DNA from: JAWWPY01 sp963822825
GTDB lineage: Bacteria > Actinomycetota > Actinomycetes > Streptosporangiales > Streptosporangiaceae
Length of the DNA: 64,000 nt
Assembly: GCA_963822825.1 (NCBI GenBank)
Contig: CAWGIW010000008.1
Span: 124,001-188,000, forward strand
Reading direction: 5' to 3'
Below are positions 56,165 through 64,000 of the stretch, piece after piece; the first letter of the stretch is position 1; every line of letters starts with the position of its first letter. The notes below the pieces were generated by a model that saw nothing but the letters and a program-made list of their open reading frames with translations, ran no database searches and was not told where the DNA came from. The position numbers were made by a program, and so were the translations under genes.

Positions 56165-58193
56165 ATGGCGGCGGCACAACACAGCGGGTCTGCCCGCGGA
56201 CTGCGCGCGGCACAGCAGGACGAGCCGGGAGGTCCAGCCGGGATACCAGGAGGTCCGGCCCGGATACCAGGAGGTCCGGCCGGGATACCTGAAGGTCCGG
56301 CCGGGATACCTGAAGGTCCGGCCAGGATGCCGGAAGGTCCGGCCAGGATGCCGGAAGGCGAGACCCGGCAGGAGATCTCCGAAGCCCGCACGATCAGAGC
56401 GCAGCACCTCGTCTCAGGGTGCACCTCGGCCGAGATCGCTGCCATCATTCATGATCAGTGCGGGCCGGTCTTCGGAACCACCTGGATCCGCGCCTACCGG
56501 CTGGCCCTCGGTATCGCCTTGACCGATGTCGTCGCCCAGGTCCGGGCGCGTTATGCGGCCGAGGGACGCACGCCGCCCCGGTTCAGCGAGACCCAGTTGT
56601 CCGCGTACGAGAACGCTCAGAAGCGCCCCGGTCCGGAGTACCTGCACTACCTGTGCGCCGTCTACCATGCGGACCCGCAGGATCTTGGTTACCAGGGCCC
56701 GTGCTTTTGCGGCAGCCGCCACGCCAGCGACCGCGGCGACCTGCGCGGCAGCCGGGACGGCCACCTGCACAGTGACCGGCATGGCCGCCTGCGCGGCGGC
56801 GACCCGGGGGAGGAGGCCGTGGGCGCCCACCGGGGGGAGGACGCCATAGGCGCCATCGCGGGCCCCGGCTCGGGCTCCCTGCGAACCGGGCCGGACAGCA
56901 ACGCGGCCACGTTTACCATGCCCGACCACGCGGCCGTGGGGACCGGTGGGCCTCGTGGGGTGACCGCGGGCAGGCGGGCCGCTCTGCGGCCAGTACCCGA
57001 GCCTCGCGACAGCATTGACGCGGCCGTCGTCGGCCTGCCGCCCGGTATGGCGGCGGCGGTGGGCGGCAGTCGCCCGGTGACCTTAGTGCCGCCCGCGGTC
57101 TGGGGAGCCGACCTGGAGACCGGCGGCGACGCGGATGATGACACGCTCAGGCGGGCGCTGCTCCAGCTGATCGCCGGCCAGGGAATCGCGGCGGGAAATG
57201 CGGTCGATGGCCGGTTCTTCGGCGCGGTTCGACCGCATTCGCCGCCGGATGGACGACGCGCTGCTCGGCGCGAGTGTCTCGGCCACCATGCTCGACCAGT
57301 GGGAAGACACGACGGGCGGCTACGGCAGGCAATATCGGAGCGTCGCCCCATTGCGGCTGCTGTGTGACGTGCTGCTGGATCTGGGTGATGTGCGCAGGAT
57401 GTGCGAGGAGCGCCAGCCGGTGGAGTTCGCCGAGCGGCTCTGCCGGCTGGCCGCGAAACTGGCCGCGCTGTCCGGAATGACCATGATCAACATAGGGGAC
57501 CAGCGCCTGGCGCGGTCATTCTTCCGCACGGCGCGGATGGCTGCGGACGAGACCGGCGACCGCCATCTCCGCGGATGGGTGACCGTCCGCGAGTCGTTGG
57601 TGCCGCTCTACTACGGGGATCCGGGGGAGGCGATCTTGCTGGCCCGGGCGGGCGGCGACCTGGCCGGCCACCACGCCTGTGTGGCCAGCGTGATGGCCCC
57701 GGTCATGGAGGCGCGGGCGCTGGCCAGGCTCGTAGCGGCTGGCTCGGGCAACGTCCGCGAGGCGTTGGGGCAGGTCAGGGCGACATTCAACCGGACCCGT
57801 CTGGCGCTGGGGGGGCTGCCGGGCGAGCTTCGCGGCGACACGGCCTTTGGCTATACCGAACGGCAGTTCCTGTTCCATCAGGGCGACGCGCTGGTCACCT
57901 TGGGCGATCACCGGGGCGCGGAGCAGGCATTCGAGCAGTCTCTCCAGATGTACTCGCGAGCCGAGAGTCTGGACCGGTCACTGATCATGCTTGGACAGGC
58001 CCGGTGCCGGCTCGAGGCGGACGAACCGGAAGAGGCGCTGCGGCTGAGCCGTGACACCGTGCTTGCGCTGCCGCCTCAGCACCGCGCGGGCCTGGTGATC
58101 CGCACCGCCCGGTCGCTGGGTGAGTCGGTCGCGGCCGAATACAGTGATCTGCCGGCCATCCGCGAGTACCGCGAGGCCCTGCTCACCGGCTGA
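56165..58193 (+). CDS. XRE-type regulator with TPR domain (one frame break)
   Basis: The N-terminus is a 21-bp repeat encoding Gly-Pro-Ala-Gly-Ile-Pro-Glu. A DNA-binding domain follows (ALGIALTDVVAQVRARYAAE, RFSETQLSAYENAQKRPG, YLHYLCAVYHADPQDLGY), then a low-complexity linker. After a single-base break near 57205 come SARFDRIRRRMDDALLGASV, SATMLDQWEDTTGGYGRQYR and repeated helical pairs (WVTVRESLVPLYYGDPGEAI, GDALVTLGDHRGAEQAFEQS) of TPR type. This is a large regulator class abundant in Streptosporangiales, often sensing peptides or linked to development. Target unknown. Confidence 0.8.
56231..56356 (+). repeat. 21-bp tandem repeat, six copies
   Basis: Six copies of GGTCCGGCCGGGATACCTGA plus one base, with single-base variants in pairs (ATACCAGGA, ATACCTGAA, ATGCCGGAA). 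The pairwise variants suggest stepwise duplication. All preserve the frame. Confidence 0.92.
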
Positions 58194-58219
58194 AGGGCCG
58201 ACCGGTTGAGGGCTGACCG

Positions 58220-58596
58220 GCTAAACCGGCAGGCCGGTGTGCCGCGCCAGGAACGCCAGCACATCCGCGGACAAAGCACCCGCTGCGGCTCGCCCGGGGC
58301 CATGGTGATCAGCACGGGATGCTCCTGGCCGGCGGCGCGGCGCAGGAAGAACTGCCGCTGCCCGCGCCACACGGGGCGCTGACGTACCCGGCGCCCGGAA
58401 GCGCGCGGATCCGCGCGCTTCCGGGCGCCGGCCTGCCGGGCAGGGTCGCCGCGTGCTCGCGCAGGACCGCGTCCTGGGCCGCCAGCCAGGCCACGCTCTC
58501 GGGGCTGGCCGGGCCTTCGAGCCAGCGGTACGGGTCGGGCACGAGATAGCCATGAATGTTCTCGGTGAGGTCGAGGCGGCGCGTGCTGGGGTACAT
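58220..58596 (-). pseudogene. N-terminal stub of a prolyl oligopeptidase (S9A)
   Basis: From ATG 58596 the minus strand reads MYPSTRRLDLTENIHGYLVP, DPYRWLEGPASPESVAWLAA, then (after a frame change near 58375) VWRGQRQFFLRRAAGQEHPV and LITMAPGEPQRVL, the start of the propeller domain of S9A peptidases. Similarity ends near 58260 with ADVLAFLARHTGLPV, which resembles the far C-terminus. The catalytic domain is missing: an internal deletion. Confidence 0.65.
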
Positions 58597-58651
58597 GGAT
58601 CGCACTCTATGTAGGCTGTGCTTGGCACTGCGCACCAACCGGGAGGCGGGC

Positions 58652-59164
58652 GTGCGACGGGTACTGCTGCTCAACGTGACGTATGAGCCGCTGACGACGG
58701 TCGGCCTGCGCCGCGCGGTGTGCCTGGTGCTCGGCGAGAAGGCCGAAGTCGTGCATGACGATGCGGAGGGCAACTTGCTCCGCTCCACCTCGGTGGTGCT
58801 GGTCACCCCCTCGGTGATCAGGCTGCGTCGCTATGTCCGGGTGCCGTACCGCAGCAGGGTCCCGCTGACCAGGGGCGCGCTGATGCGCCGGGACAATTAC
58901 CAGTGCGCGTACTGCGGGCGCCGCGCCGAGACCATCGACCATGTCCTGCCGAGGAGCCGGGGCGGCGCGCACACTTGGGAGAACTGTGTCGCCTCCTGCA
59001 TGCGCTGCAACCACAGCAAGGCCGACCGCCTGGTCGAGGAACTCGGCTGGACCATGCGCTGTGTTCCCGCCGTGCCGCGCGGCGCCCACTGGCGGCTGAT
59101 CGGCGCGGCGCACGACGGTGATCCGCAGTGGGCGGCCTACCTGGCGGAGTCCAGCGCCGCCTGA
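58652..59164 (+). CDS. HNH endonuclease
   Basis: The 170-residue protein opens VRRVLLLNVTYEPLTTVGLR and carries the HNH/ββα-metal motif RRDNYQCAYCGRRAETIDHV, LPRSRGGAHTWENCVASCMR and CNHSKADR, with two CxxC pairs for zinc. This is a widely conserved stand-alone actinobacterial HNH nuclease of unknown target. GTG 58652 is used because GGAGG lies 6 bases upstream; the longer frame is unlikely. The last 28 bp overlap the end of the NiCoT gene tail to tail. Confidence 0.88.
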   Translation: MRRVLLLNVTYEPLTTVGLRRAVCLVLGEKAEVVHDDAEGNLLRSTSVVLVTPSVIRLRRYVRVPYRSRVPLTRGALMRRDNYQCAYCGRRAETIDHVLPRSRGGAHTWENCVASCMRCNHSKADRLVEELGWTMRCVPAVPRGAHWRLIGAAHDGDPQWAAYLAESSAA

Positions 59165-60345
59165 CCAGGCGCCCCGACCAGGCACCCGGGCCCGTTCTGG
59201 TCCCGCCCTGGGTACGCCCTGGGCGTACCCAGGTCCTCGGCCGCGCCTGCCGCCGCGCTGGCCGCGTCCCAGCGCTGTTCAATCCGCCCGAAACGCCAGA
59301 TCGACAGGGCGACAACCCAGGTCACGACGAATACACCAACGATGACAAATCCGGCCTTGTTGATGTCGAAACCCAGCATGAACGCCCAGAATCCGCCGCC
59401 CAGGTGGGCCTCCTGGCCGATCAGGCCGAGGATCTCGACGGTGCCGATGAACACGGCGACGAAGACCGACAGGCCGGTGATGGTCAGGTTGTAGTACACC
59501 TTGCGGATCGGGCGGGCGAAGGCCCAGTCGTACGCGAAGTTCATGAAGCAGCCGTCGGCCGTGTCGAACAAGCTCATCCCGGCCGCGAACAGGACCGGCA
59601 GGGACAGGACGGCATAGAACGGCAGGCCGCTGACCACGGCCGTGCCCGCGAGGACCAGCAGCGCGACTTCGGTCGCGGTGTCGAAGCCGAGGCCGAACAG
59701 CACGCCGATCGGGTACATCTTCCACGGCGCGTCCACCCGGCGGGCCAGCGGCCCGAAGAAACGGTTCATCAGCCCGCGCTTGTCCAACTGCTCGTCGAGT
59801 TCCTCGTCGTTGTACCGGCCGGTGCGCATCTCCCGGAACACCCTGACGATGCCCAGCAGGATGACGAGGTTCATCGCGGCGATGATGAACAGAAAGGTTC
59901 CCGAGACCGTCGTCCCGATGACCCCGGTCATGCTGTGCAGCCGCGATCCGTTGTTCTTCACCTGCTCGTCGACGGCACGGATGCCGAAGTTCAGCACCAG
60001 CGCCAGCACGAAGACGACGCTGGAGTGCCCCAGGGAGAAGAAGAATCCCACCGACAGCGGCCGTTTGCCGTCGCTGACCAGCTTGCGGGTGGTGTTGTCG
60101 ATCGCCGCGATGTGGTCGGCGTCGAAGGCGTGCCGCATGCCCAGGGTGTAGGCCAGGATCCCGGTCCCGAAGCCGAAGATCTCTGTTTTGCTGATGTGGT
60201 AGTGCCCGCTGACGGCCGCGGCCAGCATCACCCAGCCCGCCACGTGCAGCCCGATCACCGTCGCCGCCATGCCGCCCGCGCGGGTCCACTCGGCAGGCGT
60301 CAGCCCAGCTCGGATCCGGGCCAGGCGCGTACTCACGTCGGCCAT
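59137..60345 (-). CDS. NiCoT-family nickel/cobalt permease
   Basis: A 402-residue membrane protein with about eight helices. It contains the family signature RHAFDADHIAAIDNTTR (HX4DH), plus GFFFSLGHSSVVFVLAL, LGFDTATEVALLVLAG and GMSLFDTADGCFMNFAY. NiCoT permeases take up Ni2+ or Co2+ with high affinity. Cobalt use fits the cob genes in the window; nickel for urease, hydrogenase or Ni-SOD is equally possible. ATG 60345 follows GGAAAGGA. Upstream, GTTGCGACTAGGTTGCA (60383-60399) is a possible metal-regulator site, weakly supported. Confidence 0.93.
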   Translation of the reverse strand: MADVSTRLARIRAGLTPAEWTRAGGMAATVIGLHVAGWVMLAAAVSGHYHISKTEIFGFGTGILAYTLGMRHAFDADHIAAIDNTTRKLVSDGKRPLSVGFFFSLGHSSVVFVLALVLNFGIRAVDEQVKNNGSRLHSMTGVIGTTVSGTFLFIIAAMNLVILLGIVRVFREMRTGRYNDEELDEQLDKRGLMNRFFGPLARRVDAPWKMYPIGVLFGLGFDTATEVALLVLAGTAVVSGLPFYAVLSLPVLFAAGMSLFDTADGCFMNFAYDWAFARPIRKVYYNLTITGLSVFVAVFIGTVEILGLIGQEAHLGGGFWAFMLGFDINKAGFVIVGVFVVTWVVALSIWRFGRIEQRWDAASAAAGAAEDLGTPRAYPGRDQNGPGCLVGAPGQAALDSAR

Positions 60346-60478
60346 CCGGGTCCTTTCCCCCGCGGCGAAGATCCTCACTTTAGCCAAAGATGCAACCTAG
60401 TCGCAACAGCGGAGATGCCGCAGTTGCTTGCCTGTGCCTATCCTGTCCCCAGCAGCTGTCGGCGGGGAGGCATTTTCG

Positions 60479-61620
60479 ATGCGGCGTGACATCTTCGCCC
60501 CCGAGCACGAGGCGTTCCGGGACATGGTGCGCTCGTTCATCAGCAGGGAGGTCACGCCGTACCACGAGCAGTGGGAACGCGGCGGAGTCGTGTCGCGAGA
60601 CGTGTGGCTGGCGGCCTGCCGGGCCGGGCTGCTCGGCATCGACATCGACGAGAAGCACGGCGGCGGGGGAGACCCGGACTACCGGTATTACCTGATCCTC
60701 AACGAGGAACTGGCCCGGGCGGGCGCCACGGGCCCCGGCTTCGCCGTGCACAACGACATCAACGGCCAGTACTTCCGCCGTCTGTGCACGCCCGAGCAGC
60801 GGGACCGCTGGCTGCCCGGGTACTGCTCGGGTGAGCTCATCACGGCTATCGCGATGAGCGAGCCGGGGGCCGGCAGCGACCTGCAGGGGATCCGCGCCTC
60901 CGCCATCCGCGACGGCGGGCGCTTTATCCTCAATGGCCAGAAGACCTTCATATCCAACGGACAGCTCTGCGACCTGGTCATCGTGGTGGCCCGGACCAAC
61001 CCGGCCGCCGGTCACCAAGGCATCAGCCTGCTGGTCGTGGAGCGCGGCATGGCCGGCTTCGAGCGTGGCCGCAACCTGGACAAAATCGGGCTCCACGCCC
61101 AGGACACGTCGGAGCTGTTCTTCTCGATGTCTCGGTCCCGGCCGAGAACCTGCTCGGCGAGGAAGGCGGCGGCTTCGTCGCCCTCATGCGGAACCTGCCG
61201 CGGGAGCGCGTCGCGATCGGCACGGCCGCGCTGGCCGGAGCGGAGGCGGTGTTCGAGCAGACGGTTGCCTACTGCAAAGAGCGCCAGGCGTTCGGCCGGC
61301 CGATCGGCAGTTTCCAGCACAGCCGGTTCGTGCTCGCCGAGATGGCCACCGAGCTCGCGGTGGCGCGGGCCTTCAGCGACCGCGCGGTCATGGAGCACAA
61401 CGAGGAGCGGCTGTCCAACGAGGACGCGTCGATGCTGAAGTGGTGGAACACCGAGCTCTGCAACCGGGTGGTGGACCGTTGTGTCCAGCTCCACGGTGGT
61501 TACGGGTACATGCGCGAATACCCGGTGGCCCGCGCGTTCGCCGACAGCCGGGTGCAGACCATCTACGGCGGGACCACCGAGATCATGAAGGAGATCATCG
61601 GCCGCGGCCTGGGGGTGTGA
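60479..61620 (+). CDS. Acyl-CoA dehydrogenase (one frame break)
   Basis: About 380 residues in the FAD-dependent family: RRDIFAPEHEAFRDMVRSFI, ELITAIAMSEPGAGSDLQGI, NGQKTFISNGQLCDLVIVVA, LDKIGLHAQDTSELFF. One missing base at about 61127 shifts the frame. It resumes VPAENLLGEEGGGFVALMRN, KERQAFGRPIGSFQHSRF and ends QTIYGGTTEIMKEIIGRGLG with the catalytic-base Glu. It oxidises acyl-CoA to enoyl-CoA; chain length cannot be told. GGGGAGG precedes ATG 60479. The di-iron gene follows at 40 bp. Confidence 0.9.
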
Positions 61621-61660
61621 CGGCCCGGCGGCAATCGGTTCTACGCTGTCATAAGGCGAT

Positions 61661-62746
61661 GTGCCCTACGACGCGGTAGGCCGCACAGGGACGGAGTTCG
61701 ACGTGGTGGAGCCAGACGGGGGGTTGGTGATTCCGGAGGGCGGGTTCTGGCCTGCCCCGGAGATCCCCCAGCCCAACATTTACCCGATGGAGTGGCGGGT
61801 CGAGACCGACAAGCTCGCCGCCATCTACCAGAAGTCCAAGCTGGCCACCTGGAACCCGGCTGACCTGCCGTGGGACGGCTTGCGCGCGGAGGACTTCACC
61901 ATCGAGCAGCGTCTGGGGATCATGTACTGGTTCTCGGTGCTGGCCAACTTTGACGCCTCGGGCCCGGCGGTGTTCGCGCGGGCTACCATTCACGCGTTCG
62001 AGCAGCACGAAGAGGACCCAGTCCGCAAGTGCTTCTTCTCCATCACCCGCGACGAGATGAACCACGAGGAATGCTGCCAGCGCACGATCGCCACGCTTTG
62101 GCCCGGCGGCCCGCTGGACTGGCCGCCGTCCACCCCCCTGGAGCGCGCGGCGCACAACAACATCGGCTGGCTCTACCACAACGGTGGCCGGTACTGGACC
62201 GGCTACAACAAGGCGGTCGGCAAGTACTCCCTCCCCGTCCTGTTCACCAGCTTCATGATGGGCGAGATGGCCGCGTCCACCCTGTTCCGCGGGATGGCGA
62301 CCGGCACCACGCATCCGGTGTTCTCCGACATGTTCCAGCGGATCGGCCGGGATGAATCGCGGCATCTGCAGATCTGCATGACCATCCTGGACAAGGAGTG
62401 GCCCGGCCTCACCGACGACGTGAAGGGCCTGATCACCCGCCAGCTACGAGCGGGCTTCATCTTCCTGTCGATGATCTTGTGGGAGCCGCCGGAGGCGGGC
62501 GGATTCTGGGAACTTCCGCCCTATTTCCTGGTCAATCACCGGGTCTTGATGCGTCACGCCCGCGATGCCGGCCTGGGCGTGCTCTCCTACGAGGAGCAGG
62601 CGGAGAACTGGCGGGTGGCCATGGCCCGGGTCCGGGCCATCGTGACACGCTGGGGCATCGATTTCCCGGCCATCCCGGAACTCGACATCGAAGGGGTGGA
62701 CGTCGCCGACGACATCAATCCCGAGGACATCATCCCGGTGTTCTAG
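61661..62746 (+). CDS. Ferritin-like di-iron carboxylate protein
   Basis: The 361-residue, mostly helical protein has the paired ExxH motifs of the ferritin/R2 superfamily: FFSITRDEMNHEECCQRTIA (EMNH) and FQRIGRDESRHLQICMTILD (ESRH), with extra Glu in TIHAFEQHEEDP and FTSFMMGEMAAST. This pattern indicates a two-iron oxygen-activating site as in R2, desaturase or AurF-like enzymes. I cannot assign the reaction. Position 40 bp after an acyl-CoA dehydrogenase gene suggests an acyl or lipid substrate. GTG 61661 is used; AAGG lies 5 bases upstream. Confidence 0.8.
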   Translation: MPYDAVGRTGTEFDVVEPDGGLVIPEGGFWPAPEIPQPNIYPMEWRVETDKLAAIYQKSKLATWNPADLPWDGLRAEDFTIEQRLGIMYWFSVLANFDASGPAVFARATIHAFEQHEEDPVRKCFFSITRDEMNHEECCQRTIATLWPGGPLDWPPSTPLERAAHNNIGWLYHNGGRYWTGYNKAVGKYSLPVLFTSFMMGEMAASTLFRGMATGTTHPVFSDMFQRIGRDESRHLQICMTILDKEWPGLTDDVKGLITRQLRAGFIFLSMILWEPPEAGGFWELPPYFLVNHRVLMRHARDAGLGVLSYEEQAENWRVAMARVRAIVTRWGIDFPAIPELDIEGVDVADDINPEDIIPVF

Positions 62747-62776
62747 CCGGCGCCGTTCTAGGTCAGGAGGTCCGGC

Positions 62777-64000
62777 ATGACAACCCCGGTCGAGCCGATC
62801 GACCGGCCCGGGCTGGTGGCCCTGCTGTACCGGGCGGACTGGACCAGGCTCGGTCTGTCCGCCACGGTGCACGCGCGGTACGACCAGGCCCTGCACAGCA
62901 GGATGTTCCGGGCCGGGGCGCCGAAACAGCGTCCGTTAGGGCCGGGGTGGCTGTTTGACCGCTGGATTCGCTCAGCCGATTCCGGGTCACACTGGCCAGG
63001 CTGGGAGCGAGGGCCGGATGCCGATGAGATCCGGGGCGGGGTGCTGGTCGCCCCGGGGGGCGCTACCGGGCCGAGTTCACGCCCCTGGGCGGACCCGGTC
63101 TCACCGTCTCCGACGGGGAGTCCCTGTGGGACATCAGCGGGAGCGTCGCCACGCGCGAGGACGCCGGCGGGCCGCCGGCCCCGCTCGATGACCTGTTCAG
63201 CCCGTCGCGGCTGCTGACCGAGTTCCACGTCGATGTGACCGGCACCTCCGTCGTGGACGGGCGCTCGGCGCACCGCGTGATCGCGACGCCCCGGGAGGCC
63301 TTCTCCGGAATCGGCGTGTTCCGGAGACGTCGGCCGGACCAGGCGCTCGCCTGGGTCGACGCGGAACTCGGCGTCCTGCTGAGCTACGAGGAACGGTTCG
63401 AAGGCCAGCAGCTGAAGATCACCGAGCTGACGGACCTGGTGCTGGATCCGCCTGCGGCCGCCGAGCCGGGCCAGTTCCGGCCGCCTGAAGACATGCCGGT
63501 CCGGGACGGCGAGCAGGCCCGGGACGGCGAGCAGGCCCGGGACGGCGAGCAGGCCCGGGACGGCGGCCGGGCCCAGGACGGCGAGCGGGCTCAGGACGGC
63601 GGCTGGGCCGAGGAGAGCGAGCGGCTCAGCGACCGCAATTTCGCCGTCCCGGACGTCGTGGGCCAGGTGGCCAGGCTGGTGGCCGGGCCGGCCGCCGCGG
63701 CGATTGGCTTCGCCGCGCGGCACCTGCCGGGCTCGCCTGAGCCCTCCGCCGAGCCGGACGACGAGCCAGGGATGCCGGGCGCCGGCCACCCCACCGATCC
63801 GGCGTTGCTGACGTCGCTGACCGACGACCTGGTCAACCTGCTGTACCGAACCGGGCTGCCGCCGCAGGCTTTTACCGCCACGGTCCACGAGTGGACGAAT
63901 GGCGCGGCCGTCGGGCGCATGGTCGCCTCCGTGCGGGCCGCGCTGCCGCCGGTCATCGCCGGGATTTTCGGCCCGGACCAGCTGTGGAACGCGTTCGGTG
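62777..64000 (+). CDS. Hypothetical protein with MucB/LolA-like strand pattern, partial and frame-broken
   Basis: ATG 62777 follows AGGAGG. The first 95 residues are soluble (LVALLYRADWTRLGLSATV, HSRMFRAGAPKQRPLGPGWL). At the G6 run 63055-63060 one base is missing; the frame then continues YRAEFTPLGGPGLTVSDGES, VDVTGTSVVDGRSAHRVIAT, LAWVDAELGVLLSYEERFEG. This strand order recalls the lipoprotein-carrier/MucB-RseB fold. An Arg-Asp-Gly-Glu-Gln-Ala repeat region and a second helical part follow, the latter (LVNLLYRTGLPPQAFTATV) resembling the N-terminus, so the protein may be an internal duplication. It runs off the right edge. Confidence 0.6.
63502..63610 (+). repeat. 18-bp tandem repeat, about six copies
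   Basis: Units of CGGGACGGCGAGCAGGCC (three exact, three diverged) encode Arg-Asp-Gly-Glu-Gln-Ala and variants within the partial hypothetical protein. All keep the frame. Confidence 0.9.

Overview
This is a high-GC (visibly about 70 percent G+C), GTG-rich actinobacterial chromosome segment. The gene families point to a filamentous Actinomycetota, plausibly of the Streptosporangiales type. These include ECF41/SigJ sigma factors with SnoaL tails, YtrA-type GntR regulation, DUF222-HNH proteins, secreted beta-propellers, EttA, an XRE-TPR regulator and several leaderless or near-leaderless promoters. No plasmid or phage backbone is visible. One tRNA-Arg(TCT) is present. The species assignment is inference.

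Layout. 1-5 kb: a partial PLP decarboxylase, the tail of a lost sigma factor, a SnoaL protein, and an autoregulated GntR/ABC-2 operon with a clear palindromic operator. 5-14 kb: a secreted G1 peptidase, a PQQ-like propeller, two small-membrane-protein genes, an alpha/beta hydrolase with a palindromic promoter, a SigJ sigma factor overlapping an epimerase, a decayed cation/proton antiporter and a methyltransferase. 14-20.5 kb: tRNA-Arg, cobQ, a serine hydrolase, a YidC remnant, an Lrp/EamA divergent pair and an aldo/keto reductase. 20.5-24 kb: an alanyl-tRNA-synthetase-related gene broken by frame shifts, behind an Ala-rich leader ORF, and a frame-broken DUF222-HNH gene. 24-33 kb: glyA, a two-component system with a membrane partner, a gene graveyard, and a MacB/FtsX-type ABC exporter. 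The exporter and the two-component operon share an almost identical tandem heptamer box upstream. 33-41 kb: an expansin, a leaderless TetR gene, a secreted DUF1906-lectin chimera, a UDP-sulfoquinovose synthase (SQD1-like) gene, and GtrA plus GT2 envelope-glycan genes. 41-49 kb: cobH, cysG, a pair of dynamin-like GTPases, an HtrA-like protease and ssb. 49-64 kb: a diguanylate cyclase, ettA, a secreted phosphoesterase, a truncated globin with an MscS channel, an XRE-TPR regulator, a prolyl oligopeptidase stub, an HNH endonuclease, a NiCoT nickel/cobalt transporter, an acyl-CoA dehydrogenase, a ferritin-like di-iron protein and a partial hypothetical protein.

Themes. Tetrapyrrole/cobalamin functions are scattered (cobQ, cobH, cysG, a Ni/Co permease). 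Envelope and secreted functions dominate the middle. At least thirteen conserved genes carry one to four apparent single-base frame breaks, several of them in G/C runs or repeats. This is either heavy local decay or indel noise in the assembly, and it must be settled before any of these genes is called dead. Many proteins also carry short in-frame tandem repeats (15-33 bp units).
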